5,584 nt of DNA from UBA2137 sp037968575 (GCA_037968575.1 JBBKVR010000156.1:1-5584); one strand, 5' to 3'; shown: positions 1-5,440, counted from the first letter of the stretch. The notes: generated by a model not told the origin, from the sequence alone. Translations and numbers: made by a program.

Positions 1-146
1 GTGCAGATACCATTCGTGGGCCGCCAGAGAGGGCAAATGTTCTTCCCCAAACACTTCCCATTTTCATGACAACACAGAGATTTCGTATCTAGATTTTCTG
101 CAATTTTCTATTTTTGCAGAATTTTTTAATACGAGGACTCTAATAC
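1..146. other. Left-edge intergenic / leader region of copA
   Basis: No convincing gene lies in these bases. Short open frames run off the left edge on both strands, but none shows a recognisable protein. The stretch from about 60 to 146 is AT-rich and contains a dyad with a T-run (listed separately). The ribosome-binding site of copA is a GAGG at 133-136, ten bases before the start codon. I see no good -35/-10 pair and no MerR-type long-spacer operator here, so the copA promoter is either weak or activator-dependent, or lies left of the window. Confidence 0.5.
96..127 (+). terminator. Dyad TTCTGCAA / TTGCAGAA followed by six T (terminator-like or operator)
   Basis: An exact 8-bp inverted repeat, TTCTGCAA at 96-103 and TTGCAGAA at 114-121 with a 10-base loop, is followed directly by six T (122-127). 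This matches a weak intrinsic terminator for something upstream, or an attenuator in the copA leader 20 bases before the start codon. The stem has only three G:C pairs, so it would be marginal as a terminator. It could equally be a regulator binding site of the copA promoter. The dyad itself is plainly visible; its function is inferred. Confidence 0.35.
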
Positions 147-1982
147 ATGAAACATACCATTTTAACCCTGTTCGGGTTTTTTCTTTTGATGATGCCGATA
201 GTGGCACAAGCAGGCGAATATAGCCTTACCATTGATCGGGAGCCTGTAAATATCACAGGCAAAACCGTTAAAAAAATTACTATTAATGGCGGTATTCCTG
301 GCCCGACATTGCGCTTTACAGAAGGTGAAGATGTCACCATCCATGTTACGAACAACATGAATGAAGATACGTCCGTTCATTGGCATGGCTTGCTGTTGCC
401 CGGTGAAATGGACGGTGTTCCCGGCTTTAATGGCTTTCCCGGTATTAAGCCTGGTGAGACATTTACCTATAATTTCAAAATTCGCCAAAGCGGAACATAC
501 TGGTATCATGCGCACTCCATGGGGCAGGAACAGGACGGACATTACGGCTCTATTGTGATTACGCCTAAGAATGATCCGGTGAAGGCTGATCGTGATTACG
601 TTGTGTTACTCTCCGACTTCACGGATGAAGAGTCCGGCAGCATCATGTCCAACCTTAAAATGTCCTCGGAATATTATGCCTATGCCCGCCGTACGATTGG
701 TGATTTCTTTGCTGGTGTAAAAGAAGACGGTTTTAGCAAGGCATGGAAAAATGCCAAGATGTGGAACGAAATGCGCATGATGCCAACCGATTTATCGGAT
801 GTCAGCGGTTACACTTTTCTTACAAACGGTAAAACACCCGATCAGAACTGGACAGGGATTTTTAAGGCTGGTGAACGAGTACGCTTACGCTTTATCAATG
901 CGTCTGCCATGTCGTTTTACGATGTGCGGATACCAGGCTTGAAAATGCAGGTAGTGTCCTCGGATGGGCAAAATGTTGAACCTGTGCCAGTAGATGAATT
1001 TCGTTTTGGTGTTGCTGAAACCTATGACGTTATTGTGACTCCCAAAGAAGATAAATCCTACACCATTGCTGCCGAGCCGATTGATCGCACAGGCTTTGCA
1101 TTGGGTACTCTTGCCCCGCGTGAGGGTATGCGCGGTGATATTCCTGAGCAACGCTTTCGTACCTTGCTAACCATGGCCGATATGGGTATGGGGCATGATA
1201 TGGGCGGTATGGATCATAGCAAGATGACTCCTGCGGAGATGGAGGACATGCGGGCGGAAATGGAAAGCGGTTGGGCAAAAGCCGGAACACCAAAAGGGAA
1301 CAAGCAGCTCAATTATTCCGATCTACGTTATCTCGGCACACAAAAAGATACGCGTCAGCCAGAGCGGGAAATTCTTGTTCGTCTTGGCGGAAATATGGAG
1401 CGTTATATCTGGACAATGAACGGCAAGAAATATGCCGATGCAGGGCCGATGAAACTCAAATACGGCGAGCGTGTTCGTCTGAAGTTTGTGAATGATACGA
1501 TGATGGCGCATCCAATGCATTTGCACGGCATGTTCGTGCAGCTTGAAAATGGTCAACCAATGGAAAAACTGCCCAATAAGCACACGGTTATTGTGCCGCC
1601 GGGGCAATCTTATTCGGTGCTGTTAACGGCTGATGAGGCAGGAGAGTGGGCATTCCACTGTCACCTTCTTTATCACATGATGGCGGGCATGATGACCAAG
1701 GCGGTTGTCGCTAAACTTGATCCGTCTGATATTCCTGACTATGCCAAAGCCGCGCCGTATAAGCCGGATGCCGCGTCCAAACCAATGAAGCATGATATGG
1801 GCGGTATGGATCACAGTAAAATGGATCATTCAAAGATTGACCACTCCAAAATGAAAAAGGAAATGCCTGCAATGGAAGGCATGGATCATAGCAAGATGGA
1901 TATGTCCGGTATGAAGGGCATGGATCATTCAAAAATAGAGATGAATAGTACAAAGCAAGAAGGGCAACATCATGCACACTAA
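147..1982 (+). CDS. copA: CopA/PcoA-type periplasmic multicopper oxidase, copper resistance
   Basis: Three-cupredoxin multicopper oxidase of the PcoA/CopA copper-resistance family (611 aa, a usual length), expected to oxidise Cu(I) to less toxic Cu(II) and to bind copper in the periplasm. Copper-ligand motifs are all intact: HWHG at 78-81, WYHAH at 119-123, HPMHLHG at 455-461, and HCHLLYH at 504-510 followed by GM at 514-515 (type 1 Cys505, likely axial Met515). Residues 135-225 carry the family-typical segment with RRTIGDFF and DLSDVSGYTF. A Met/His insert lies at 343-373. The C-terminus (547-611) is a Met/His tail with five DHSK units. Residues 1-22 form a Sec-type signal ending AQA, with no twin arginine. 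An in-frame TAA at 141-143 rules out an N-terminal extension. A GAGG at 133-136 serves as ribosome-binding site. The gene overlaps copB by 11 bp, which implies co-translation. This is not the Cu-ATPase that is also called CopA. Confidence 0.96.
   Translation: MKHTILTLFGFFLLMMPIVAQAGEYSLTIDREPVNITGKTVKKITINGGIPGPTLRFTEGEDVTIHVTNNMNEDTSVHWHGLLLPGEMDGVPGFNGFPGIKPGETFTYNFKIRQSGTYWYHAHSMGQEQDGHYGSIVITPKNDPVKADRDYVVLLSDFTDEESGSIMSNLKMSSEYYAYARRTIGDFFAGVKEDGFSKAWKNAKMWNEMRMMPTDLSDVSGYTFLTNGKTPDQNWTGIFKAGERVRLRFINASAMSFYDVRIPGLKMQVVSSDGQNVEPVPVDEFRFGVAETYDVIVTPKEDKSYTIAAEPIDRTGFALGTLAPREGMRGDIPEQRFRTLLTMADMGMGHDMGGMDHSKMTPAEMEDMRAEMESGWAKAGTPKGNKQLNYSDLRYLGTQKDTRQPEREILVRLGGNMERYIWTMNGKKYADAGPMKLKYGERVRLKFVNDTMMAHPMHLHGMFVQLENGQPMEKLPNKHTVIVPPGQSYSVLLTADEAGEWAFHCHLLYHMMAGMMTKAVVAKLDPSDIPDYAKAAPYKPDAASKPMKHDMGGMDHSKMDHSKIDHSKMKKEMPAMEGMDHSKMDMSGMKGMDHSKIEMNSTKQEGQHHAH
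1806..1934 (+). repeat. 15-bp repeat units encoding MDHSK in the copA 3' end
   Basis: Imperfect 15-base units encoding (M/I)DHSK lie in tandem at 1806-1820, 1821-1835 and 1836-1850, with further copies at 1881-1895 and 1920-1934. A sixth unit sits in the internal Met-rich insert at 1209-1223. The unit at 1881 reappears almost unchanged in the gene at 3311. A 23-base exact repeat also joins 1194-1216 and 1791-1813, covering the HDMGGMDH motif. Such units give Met and His ligands for Cu(I)/Cu(II) and are prone to copy-number change by slippage. Confidence 0.85.
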
Positions 1983-2700
1983 AATATTATTTATAACGGC
2001 GGCCTTATTTTTGACCCTATCTAATCCCGCTTTGGCGCAAGAGCATCACGAGAGTTCGGGTGACCATCCGCATGGATCGGAGGCCTACCATATGTTCAAA
2101 TTGGAAACGGGTTATGGAGCAGGGCAGGAAGGTCCTGTTGCAAGCTGGGATTTTGATGGTTGGTATGGCACGGACGAAAATAAACTCTGGCTAAAAAGTG
2201 AGGGCGAAAATTCGGATGGCACACTAGAGAAAGCCGAGTTTTGGGCGATGTATAGCCGGAATGTTTCCACGTTTTGGGATGTGCAGGGTGGTATTCGCCA
2301 TGACATCCAGCCTCATTCAACATCATACGCCGTATTGGGCGTAGAGGGACTTGCGCCCTATTTCTTTGAAACCGAAGCGCATTTATTTGTCAGTGATGAA
2401 GGTGATATAACGGCACGTGTAAGACAAGAAAATGATTTCCTTGTGACACAGCGCCTGATTTTACAGCCTTATGCCGAACTGAATTTATCTGCGCAGGATG
2501 TTGATGAACAGGAAGTAGGAGCAGGTTTTACGGATGGTGAAATTGGTTTGCAAACCCGTTACGAAATTACCAGAAAATTTGCACCCTATGTGGATGTTCG
2601 TTACGAGAGGAAATTTGGTGAAACTTCATCAATGGCTAAAAGTAATGGCGAAGATAATGACAACCTTGTTGCGGGCGTTGGTCTGCGCTTAATGTTTTAG
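1972..2700 (+). CDS. copB: CopB/PcoB outer-membrane copper resistance protein
   Basis: Outer-membrane beta-barrel of the CopB family, the normal partner of CopA in copper-resistance operons, thought to bind or move copper at the outer membrane. Residues 1-22 are a Sec signal peptide ending ALA; a short His-containing linker (25-40) follows, then the family domain from about 40 to 242. Family-typical segments are visible: DGWYGTDENKLWLKSEGE (62-79), FWDVQGGIRHD, GLAPYFFETEA, TQRLILQP and a YEITRKFAPYVDVRYER block. The protein ends in Phe (GLRLMF), as expected for a BAM-assembled barrel. At 242 aa it is a short form: it lacks the long Met-rich N-terminal repeat region of classical CopB. The ATG lies inside the end of copA (11-bp overlap), with AGAAGGG (1958-1964) as ribosome-binding site, so it is translationally coupled to copA. 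Confidence 0.95.
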   Translation: MHTKILFITAALFLTLSNPALAQEHHESSGDHPHGSEAYHMFKLETGYGAGQEGPVASWDFDGWYGTDENKLWLKSEGENSDGTLEKAEFWAMYSRNVSTFWDVQGGIRHDIQPHSTSYAVLGVEGLAPYFFETEAHLFVSDEGDITARVRQENDFLVTQRLILQPYAELNLSAQDVDEQEVGAGFTDGEIGLQTRYEITRKFAPYVDVRYERKFGETSSMAKSNGEDNDNLVAGVGLRLMF

Positions 2701-2710
2701 GAGAAGAATT

Positions 2711-3280
2711 ATGGAGATGATGATGAACATGGAAATAATACCAAACTGGCATCCGCTATTGGTGCATTTTACAATTGGGTTGCTCAGCATATCGGTTTTG
2801 ATGTATCTCGCTGGTTTTATATTCAAAAAACCACATTTACTTTTAATCGGCCGATGGAATTTATGGATTGGGGCATTCTTGACCATAGGTACAATCTTGG
2901 CGGGACTTGACGCCTATAATTCAGTGGCTCATGACGCGTTGTCTCATGCAGCAATGACAGATCACAAGAAATGGGCGTTACCGACAGGCGGGGTGTTTAT
3001 CCTACTTGCTCTATGGTCCTTGTGGAAACACAGAGGGGCAAAAACCGTACATCCTGTCTTTGTTTTGATTATGGTGCTGGCCGCTATATCCCTCGCTATC
3101 ACAGGCTATAAAGGCGCAGAAGTTGTTTATCGTCACGGAGCAGGCGTCATGCGTATGCCGATGGTTATGGGCGATGGCGGTCATTCAAGTCATGTTCATG
3201 GGGCGCATGGGCATGGAGAAACCAAACATGAAGATACGGCACCACCGGAAGAACACGATCATACTAATCACCCTCACTAA
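2711..3280 (+). CDS. DUF2231-like inner-membrane protein with His-rich tail
   Basis: Four-helix membrane protein resembling the DUF2231 family: NWHPLLVHFTIGL at 12-24 is its HPxxVHF signature and GAEVVYRHGAGV at 135-146 is its conserved end. Predicted helices lie at about 16-38, 49-70, 88-106 and 114-133. Basic loops at 39-48 and 106-114 put both ends on the periplasmic side by the positive-inside rule. That would expose a Met-rich N-terminus (MEMMMNME) and a His-rich tail (158-189, ten His) to the periplasm, suggesting metal binding. The biochemical function of the family is not known to me; some members occur near copper genes. AGGAGAAG at 2699-2706 is a strong ribosome-binding site overlapping the copB stop, with a 10-bp gap, so it belongs to the copAB operon. 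Later in-frame Met codons at 3-5 and 7 are possible starts but badly spaced from that site. Confidence 0.85.
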   Translation: MEMMMNMEIIPNWHPLLVHFTIGLLSISVLMYLAGFIFKKPHLLLIGRWNLWIGAFLTIGTILAGLDAYNSVAHDALSHAAMTDHKKWALPTGGVFILLALWSLWKHRGAKTVHPVFVLIMVLAAISLAITGYKGAEVVYRHGAGVMRMPMVMGDGGHSSHVHGAHGHGETKHEDTAPPEEHDHTNHPH

Positions 3281-3310
3281 TTTTTATTAAACCACGAAAG
3301 GAACTGAAAA

Positions 3311-3757
3311 ATGAAAATACTACTTTTAACTCTAACTCTAATGGTTATTGCCATGCCATCTTACGCGCAAATGAGTCATGACGAACATATGATGGAGCAT
3401 CATGGTGAAGAAATGAAAGACATGGATCATAGCAAGATGGATATGTCTGGTATGGATCATGGCGATCACGAAATGTCATTCAAACAAGTTGAAAATCAAA
3501 TGGTCTGCATGGTGAATGATAGAGCGTTTTCATCCCCACAAATTCCTGTTGAAGTAGGCAATCAGACTTATTATGGCTGCTGTTCAATGTGTGAAGCCAG
3601 ATTGAAAGATGATGCGGTAATTCGTAAAGCCGTTGATCCTATAAGCGGAGTAGAAGTCGACAAAGCCACTGCCGTGATTGGCGCCGCTGAAGATGGAGCC
3701 GTTAAGTATTTTGAGAGCGCAGAAAATCTCAATAAATATGCTATGGACCAAATGTAA
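3311..3757 (+). CDS. Secreted Met/His-rich protein with TRASH-type Cys motif
   Basis: Small exported protein of 148 aa. Residues 1-19 form a Sec signal ending SYA. Residues 21-55 are Met/His/Asp-rich, with MDHSKMDMSGMDH at 38-50, the same motif as in the CopA tail. Residues 64-98 carry a TRASH-like metal site: Cys66, then Cys90-Cys91 and Cys94 in a YYGCCSMC context, i.e. C-x23-C-x3-C. Residues 107-143 look like a second YHS-type unit (DPISGVEVDKATAV ... KYFESAENLNKY) in which the usual cysteines are absent. TRASH domains are regarded as heavy-metal-binding modules in metallochaperones and sensors; a periplasmic copper-binding or chaperone role beside CopA is my inference. The spacing of 30 bp after the DUF2231 gene and AAAGGAA at 3297-3303 support this start. 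It is the last gene before the terminator. Confidence 0.85.
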   Translation: MKILLLTLTLMVIAMPSYAQMSHDEHMMEHHGEEMKDMDHSKMDMSGMDHGDHEMSFKQVENQMVCMVNDRAFSSPQIPVEVGNQTYYGCCSMCEARLKDDAVIRKAVDPISGVEVDKATAVIGAAEDGAVKYFESAENLNKYAMDQM

Positions 3758-3762
3758 TACTT

Positions 3763-3802
3763 AAAACGCTAGGAACTTTAATGAGTTTCTAGCGTTTTGT
3801 TT
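3763..3802 (+). terminator. Strong intrinsic terminator after the copA block
   Basis: A perfect 10-bp stem, AAAACGCTAG (3763-3772) with CTAGCGTTTT (3789-3798), is extended inward by GAACT/AGTTT with one bulged base and closed by a small loop. The downstream arm ends in TTTTGTTT. It begins six bases after the stop codon of the TRASH-protein gene. The symmetric A-rich/T-rich flanks could let it work on both strands, but no minus-strand gene ends here. It separates the copA-copB-DUF2231-TRASH unit from the DUF305 gene. Confidence 0.85.
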
Positions 3803-3823
3803 GGTAAATGAAAGGTTTGAAAG

Positions 3824-4336
3824 ATGTCTAAATATACGAAATTCTTTGCCATGATTGTGACATCAACGATTGTGATGCTTGGCTTAATGTATCTTAACAC
3901 TTATGCGTTGGATCACGTTTTTTTTAGTGAAACGAGAACCTATATGGCTATCTATATGGGAGCGGCAATGGCTTTGGTCATGCTTACCTTTATGTTAGGT
4001 ATGTATCAGGATAAAAAGAAGAATTTCCTTATCTATTTGGGCAGTATGATTATTTTTTTAGGCGCGCTTTTCTTGGTGCGTTCTCAAGCAACTGTAGAAG
4101 ATTCATCATGGATGAGCGCGATGATCCCCCATCATTCTATTGCTATTTTAACAAGTGAACGCGCCAATATTGACGATGTTCGTGTTAAAGAATTGGCTAA
4201 TTCCATTATCGAAGCGCAACGCCGTGAGATTGAAGAAATGAAATGGTTGCTGGAAGATATCAAAAATAACGGAAAAGCCACAACTGGAGCCGAAGCTAAG
4301 CAACGCCCCGTGCCGAATTTTAAGGTAAAATTATAG
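3824..4336 (+). CDS. Membrane-anchored DUF305 protein
   Basis: 170-aa protein with three predicted N-terminal helices (about 7-29, 41-61, 67-86) and a C-terminal DUF305 domain (about 94-150) carrying the family hallmark WMSAMIPHHSIAI (96-108; Met100, His103 and His104 as likely metal ligands) and an amphipathic helix rich in Glu/Arg (EAQRREIEEMKWLLEDI). The basic loop QDKKKN (62-67) should be cytosolic, which places the DUF305 domain in the periplasm. DUF305 proteins often lie in metal-resistance loci; cyanobacterial CopM is a copper-binding member. A periplasmic Cu-binding role is inferred. GAAAGG at 3810-3815 is the ribosome-binding site. The gene follows the terminator at 3763-3802, and no clear promoter is visible in the 66-bp gap, so it may depend on read-through. 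It ends 64 bp before the start of the MerR gene. Confidence 0.88.
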   Translation: MSKYTKFFAMIVTSTIVMLGLMYLNTYALDHVFFSETRTYMAIYMGAAMALVMLTFMLGMYQDKKKNFLIYLGSMIIFLGALFLVRSQATVEDSSWMSAMIPHHSIAILTSERANIDDVRVKELANSIIEAQRREIEEMKWLLEDIKNNGKATTGAEAKQRPVPNFKVKL

Positions 4337-4348
4337 TGATAAAAAGCC

Positions 4349-4380
4349 TTGACCTTGGAGTGTACTCAAAGGTGTATGCT
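4349..4380 (+). promoter_or_regulatory. MerR-family promoter with 22-bp operator dyad
   Basis: A -35 box TTGACC (4349-4354) and a -10 box TATGCT (4375-4380) are separated by an over-long 20-bp spacer, the mark of MerR-activated promoters. Between them lies a near-perfect 22-bp dyad at 4352-4373, with outer arms ACCTT / AAGGT and inner arms GGAGT / ACTC; 9 of 11 position pairs match. The outer arms resemble CueR sites (ACCTTCC...GGAAGGT as I recall the E. coli copA site). The inner arms, the GTGTAT junction and the 20-bp spacing are more like ZntR/CadR sites. It sits directly before the MerR gene, so autoregulation and metal induction of the MerR-DUF4396 pair are expected. Confidence 0.82.
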
Positions 4381-4387
4381 CTTATAT

Positions 4388-4393
4388 GAAAGG
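4388..4393 (+). promoter_or_regulatory. Ribosome-binding site that sets the MerR start
   Basis: GAAAGG at 4388-4393 stands seven bases before the ATG at 4401. The earlier in-frame ATG at 4386 overlaps this site and lies at about the predicted transcription start (7-8 bases past the -10 box), so it would have no leader. The ATG at 4410 is 16 bases away, too far. Therefore 4401 is the best start for the regulator. Confidence 0.7.
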
Positions 4394-4400
4394 TAAAATA

Positions 4401-4820
4401 ATGGGCAATATGACCATAGGGCAATTGGCAAAAACAAGTGGCGTAAGGACGGACACAATCCGTTATTACGAGAAATTTCAATTGATAGAACCTATCGGAC
4501 GAACAGAGTCTGACTATAGACAATATGATTCATCTTCGGTCAACCGTGTTGTATTTATCAAACGGGCAAAATCGCTTGGCTTTACTCTTTCTGAAATTAA
4601 AGGCTTGTTGGAATTGCACGCCTCTAACGCGGGTACGGCGCAAGATATGCTTGATCTGACGAGAAATAAAATTGAGAAAGCGCAAAAAGATATCGCAGAC
4701 TTAATGAATATGAAGAAAGCCCTTGAAACGCTGGCAGATGAATGTCTCGGCGGAGATACATCTTTGAGTGATTGCCCAATAGCAGATTTCTTGAATAACA
4801 ATCAAAAACATAAAGGATAA
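4401..4820 (+). CDS. MerR-family metal-responsive regulator, CueR-like
   Basis: 139-aa MerR regulator from the chosen start at 4401. The winged helix-turn-helix opens with MTIGQLAKTSGVRTDTIRYYE (residues 4-24), followed by the wing with DYRQYD (38-43) and FIKRAKSLGFTLSEIKGLL (52-70). A long dimerisation helix spans about 80-113. The metal loop is Cys115 to Cys125 (CLGGDTSLSDCPI), spacing x9, versus x7 in E. coli CueR and x8 in Hg MerR as I recall them. The residue aligned with CueR Ser77 / MerR Cys82 is Ala80, so the extra cysteine used by divalent-metal sensors is missing, pointing to a monovalent (Cu/Ag/Au) sensor. It should bind the operator at 4352-4373 and control itself and the DUF4396 gene, which starts 5 bp after its stop. 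The metal is inferred from the loop and neighbours; calling it CueR is likely but not certain. Confidence 0.92.
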   Translation: MGNMTIGQLAKTSGVRTDTIRYYEKFQLIEPIGRTESDYRQYDSSSVNRVVFIKRAKSLGFTLSEIKGLLELHASNAGTAQDMLDLTRNKIEKAQKDIADLMNMKKALETLADECLGGDTSLSDCPIADFLNNNQKHKG

Positions 4821-4825
4821 AAATT

Positions 4826-5338
4826 ATGGAGCATGAACATAATAATAAAGGATCTTGTCGTCACCACACCCCTGACGGGCACGGTCACGTACATACAAAG
4901 CATAATCATGCACATGGATCAGCATGGGTGACATCAGCTCATGCAACGCTACATTGTCTGACGGGCTGTGTGATTGGTGAAGTTCTTGGATTGCTTATTG
5001 GCGTTTCTCTGGGGCTTGGCGTTGGAGTAACAATATCGTTAACATTTGCGTTGGCTTACTTCTTTGGTTTTATGCTGGGCATTTTACCCATCATGAAACG
5101 CGAGAAAGTGAATGCCTGGACAGCCTTCAAGATCATATGGCTGGGCGAGGCCATTTCAATCTTTGTTATGGAGGTTGTTATGAACGGCGTAGATTATAGC
5201 GTTGGCGGTATGCAGGCAGGATCGGTGTTTTCATTGATATTTTGGTTGGGTATTGCTATGGCAGTTCCAGCCGGATTTATTGTGACTTGGCCTGTTAATC
5301 ATTGGCTATTGAAGAAGCAATTAAAGAATTGCCATTGA
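4826..5338 (+). CDS. DUF4396 membrane protein with His-rich N-terminus
   Basis: 170-aa inner-membrane protein of the DUF4396 family. Recognisable parts are ATLHCLTGCVIGEVLG (40-55, Cys44 and Cys48), a third segment with IWLGEAISIFVMEVVMN, an AGSVFSLIFW stretch, and the ending VTWPVNHWLLKK. Four helices are predicted, roughly 44-64, 68-90, 102-121 and 131-156. Basic loops MKREKVN and KKQLKN imply a cytosolic N- and C-terminus. The first 31 residues hold ten His and one Cys, a probable metal-binding tail that would face the cytosol. The HCxxGC motif and co-transcription with a MerR sensor suggest metal handling or export, but the family has no established activity that I know of. AAAGGA at 4812-4817 overlaps the end of the MerR gene and gives an 8-base spacing. 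Confidence 0.87.
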   Translation: MEHEHNNKGSCRHHTPDGHGHVHTKHNHAHGSAWVTSAHATLHCLTGCVIGEVLGLLIGVSLGLGVGVTISLTFALAYFFGFMLGILPIMKREKVNAWTAFKIIWLGEAISIFVMEVVMNGVDYSVGGMQAGSVFSLIFWLGIAMAVPAGFIVTWPVNHWLLKKQLKNCH

Positions 5339-5440
5339 TTGTCCATGCCCCTGCTATTTATTTCATTATATATCAGTTGTGCAGTATTTTTGAGGACTGC
5401 GGATTAGTTTGAAGATACTGCTGCGGAATAACGGGGTAGG
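5339..5440. other. Convergent intergenic gap with imperfect inverted repeat
   Basis: The gap between the DUF4396 stop and the end of the minus-strand gene holds GCAGTAT (5381-5387) and its exact inverse ATACTGC (5415-5421). Wobble and A:T pairs can extend this to about 11 bp around a 19-base loop. A competing 5-bp hairpin pairs GCAGT (5381-5385) with ACTGC (5396-5400). Neither is followed by a T-run on either strand, so I do not call a terminator, though a weak bidirectional one would be expected between convergent genes. Confidence 0.35.

Noticed and set aside
1..67. Possible minus-strand gene start (ATG at complement of 65-67, reading MKMGSVWGRTFALSGGP) and plus-strand open frames off the left edge
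   Set aside because: Only 22 codons are visible, there is no good ribosome-binding site before the minus-strand ATG, all frames in this short stretch are open for some length, and no family is recognisable.
66..72. ATGACAA resembling one half of a CusR/PcoR box
   Set aside because: The second half-site (TTGTCAT) is absent at the required distance, so one 7-base match is not meaningful.
162..542. 126-codon minus-strand open frame inside copA
   Set aside because: It lies wholly opposite the conserved first cupredoxin domain, and its product has low-complexity shadow-type sequence with no recognisable domain.
1711..1977. Minus-strand open frame with repeated Tyr/Pro/Cys-rich segments opposite the copA tail
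   Set aside because: The repeats are the antisense reading of the MDHSK codons, and there is no independent evidence of coding.
2879..2920. TTGACC ... TATAAT inside the DUF2231 gene as an internal promoter or MerR site
   Set aside because: The spacing between the hexamers is about 30 bp and no dyad lies between them.
5381..5421. Inverted repeat GCAGTAT/ATACTGC as an intrinsic terminator or attachment site
   Set aside because: It has a long loop, wobble pairs and no T-run on either strand, and there is no second copy in the window to suggest an attachment site.
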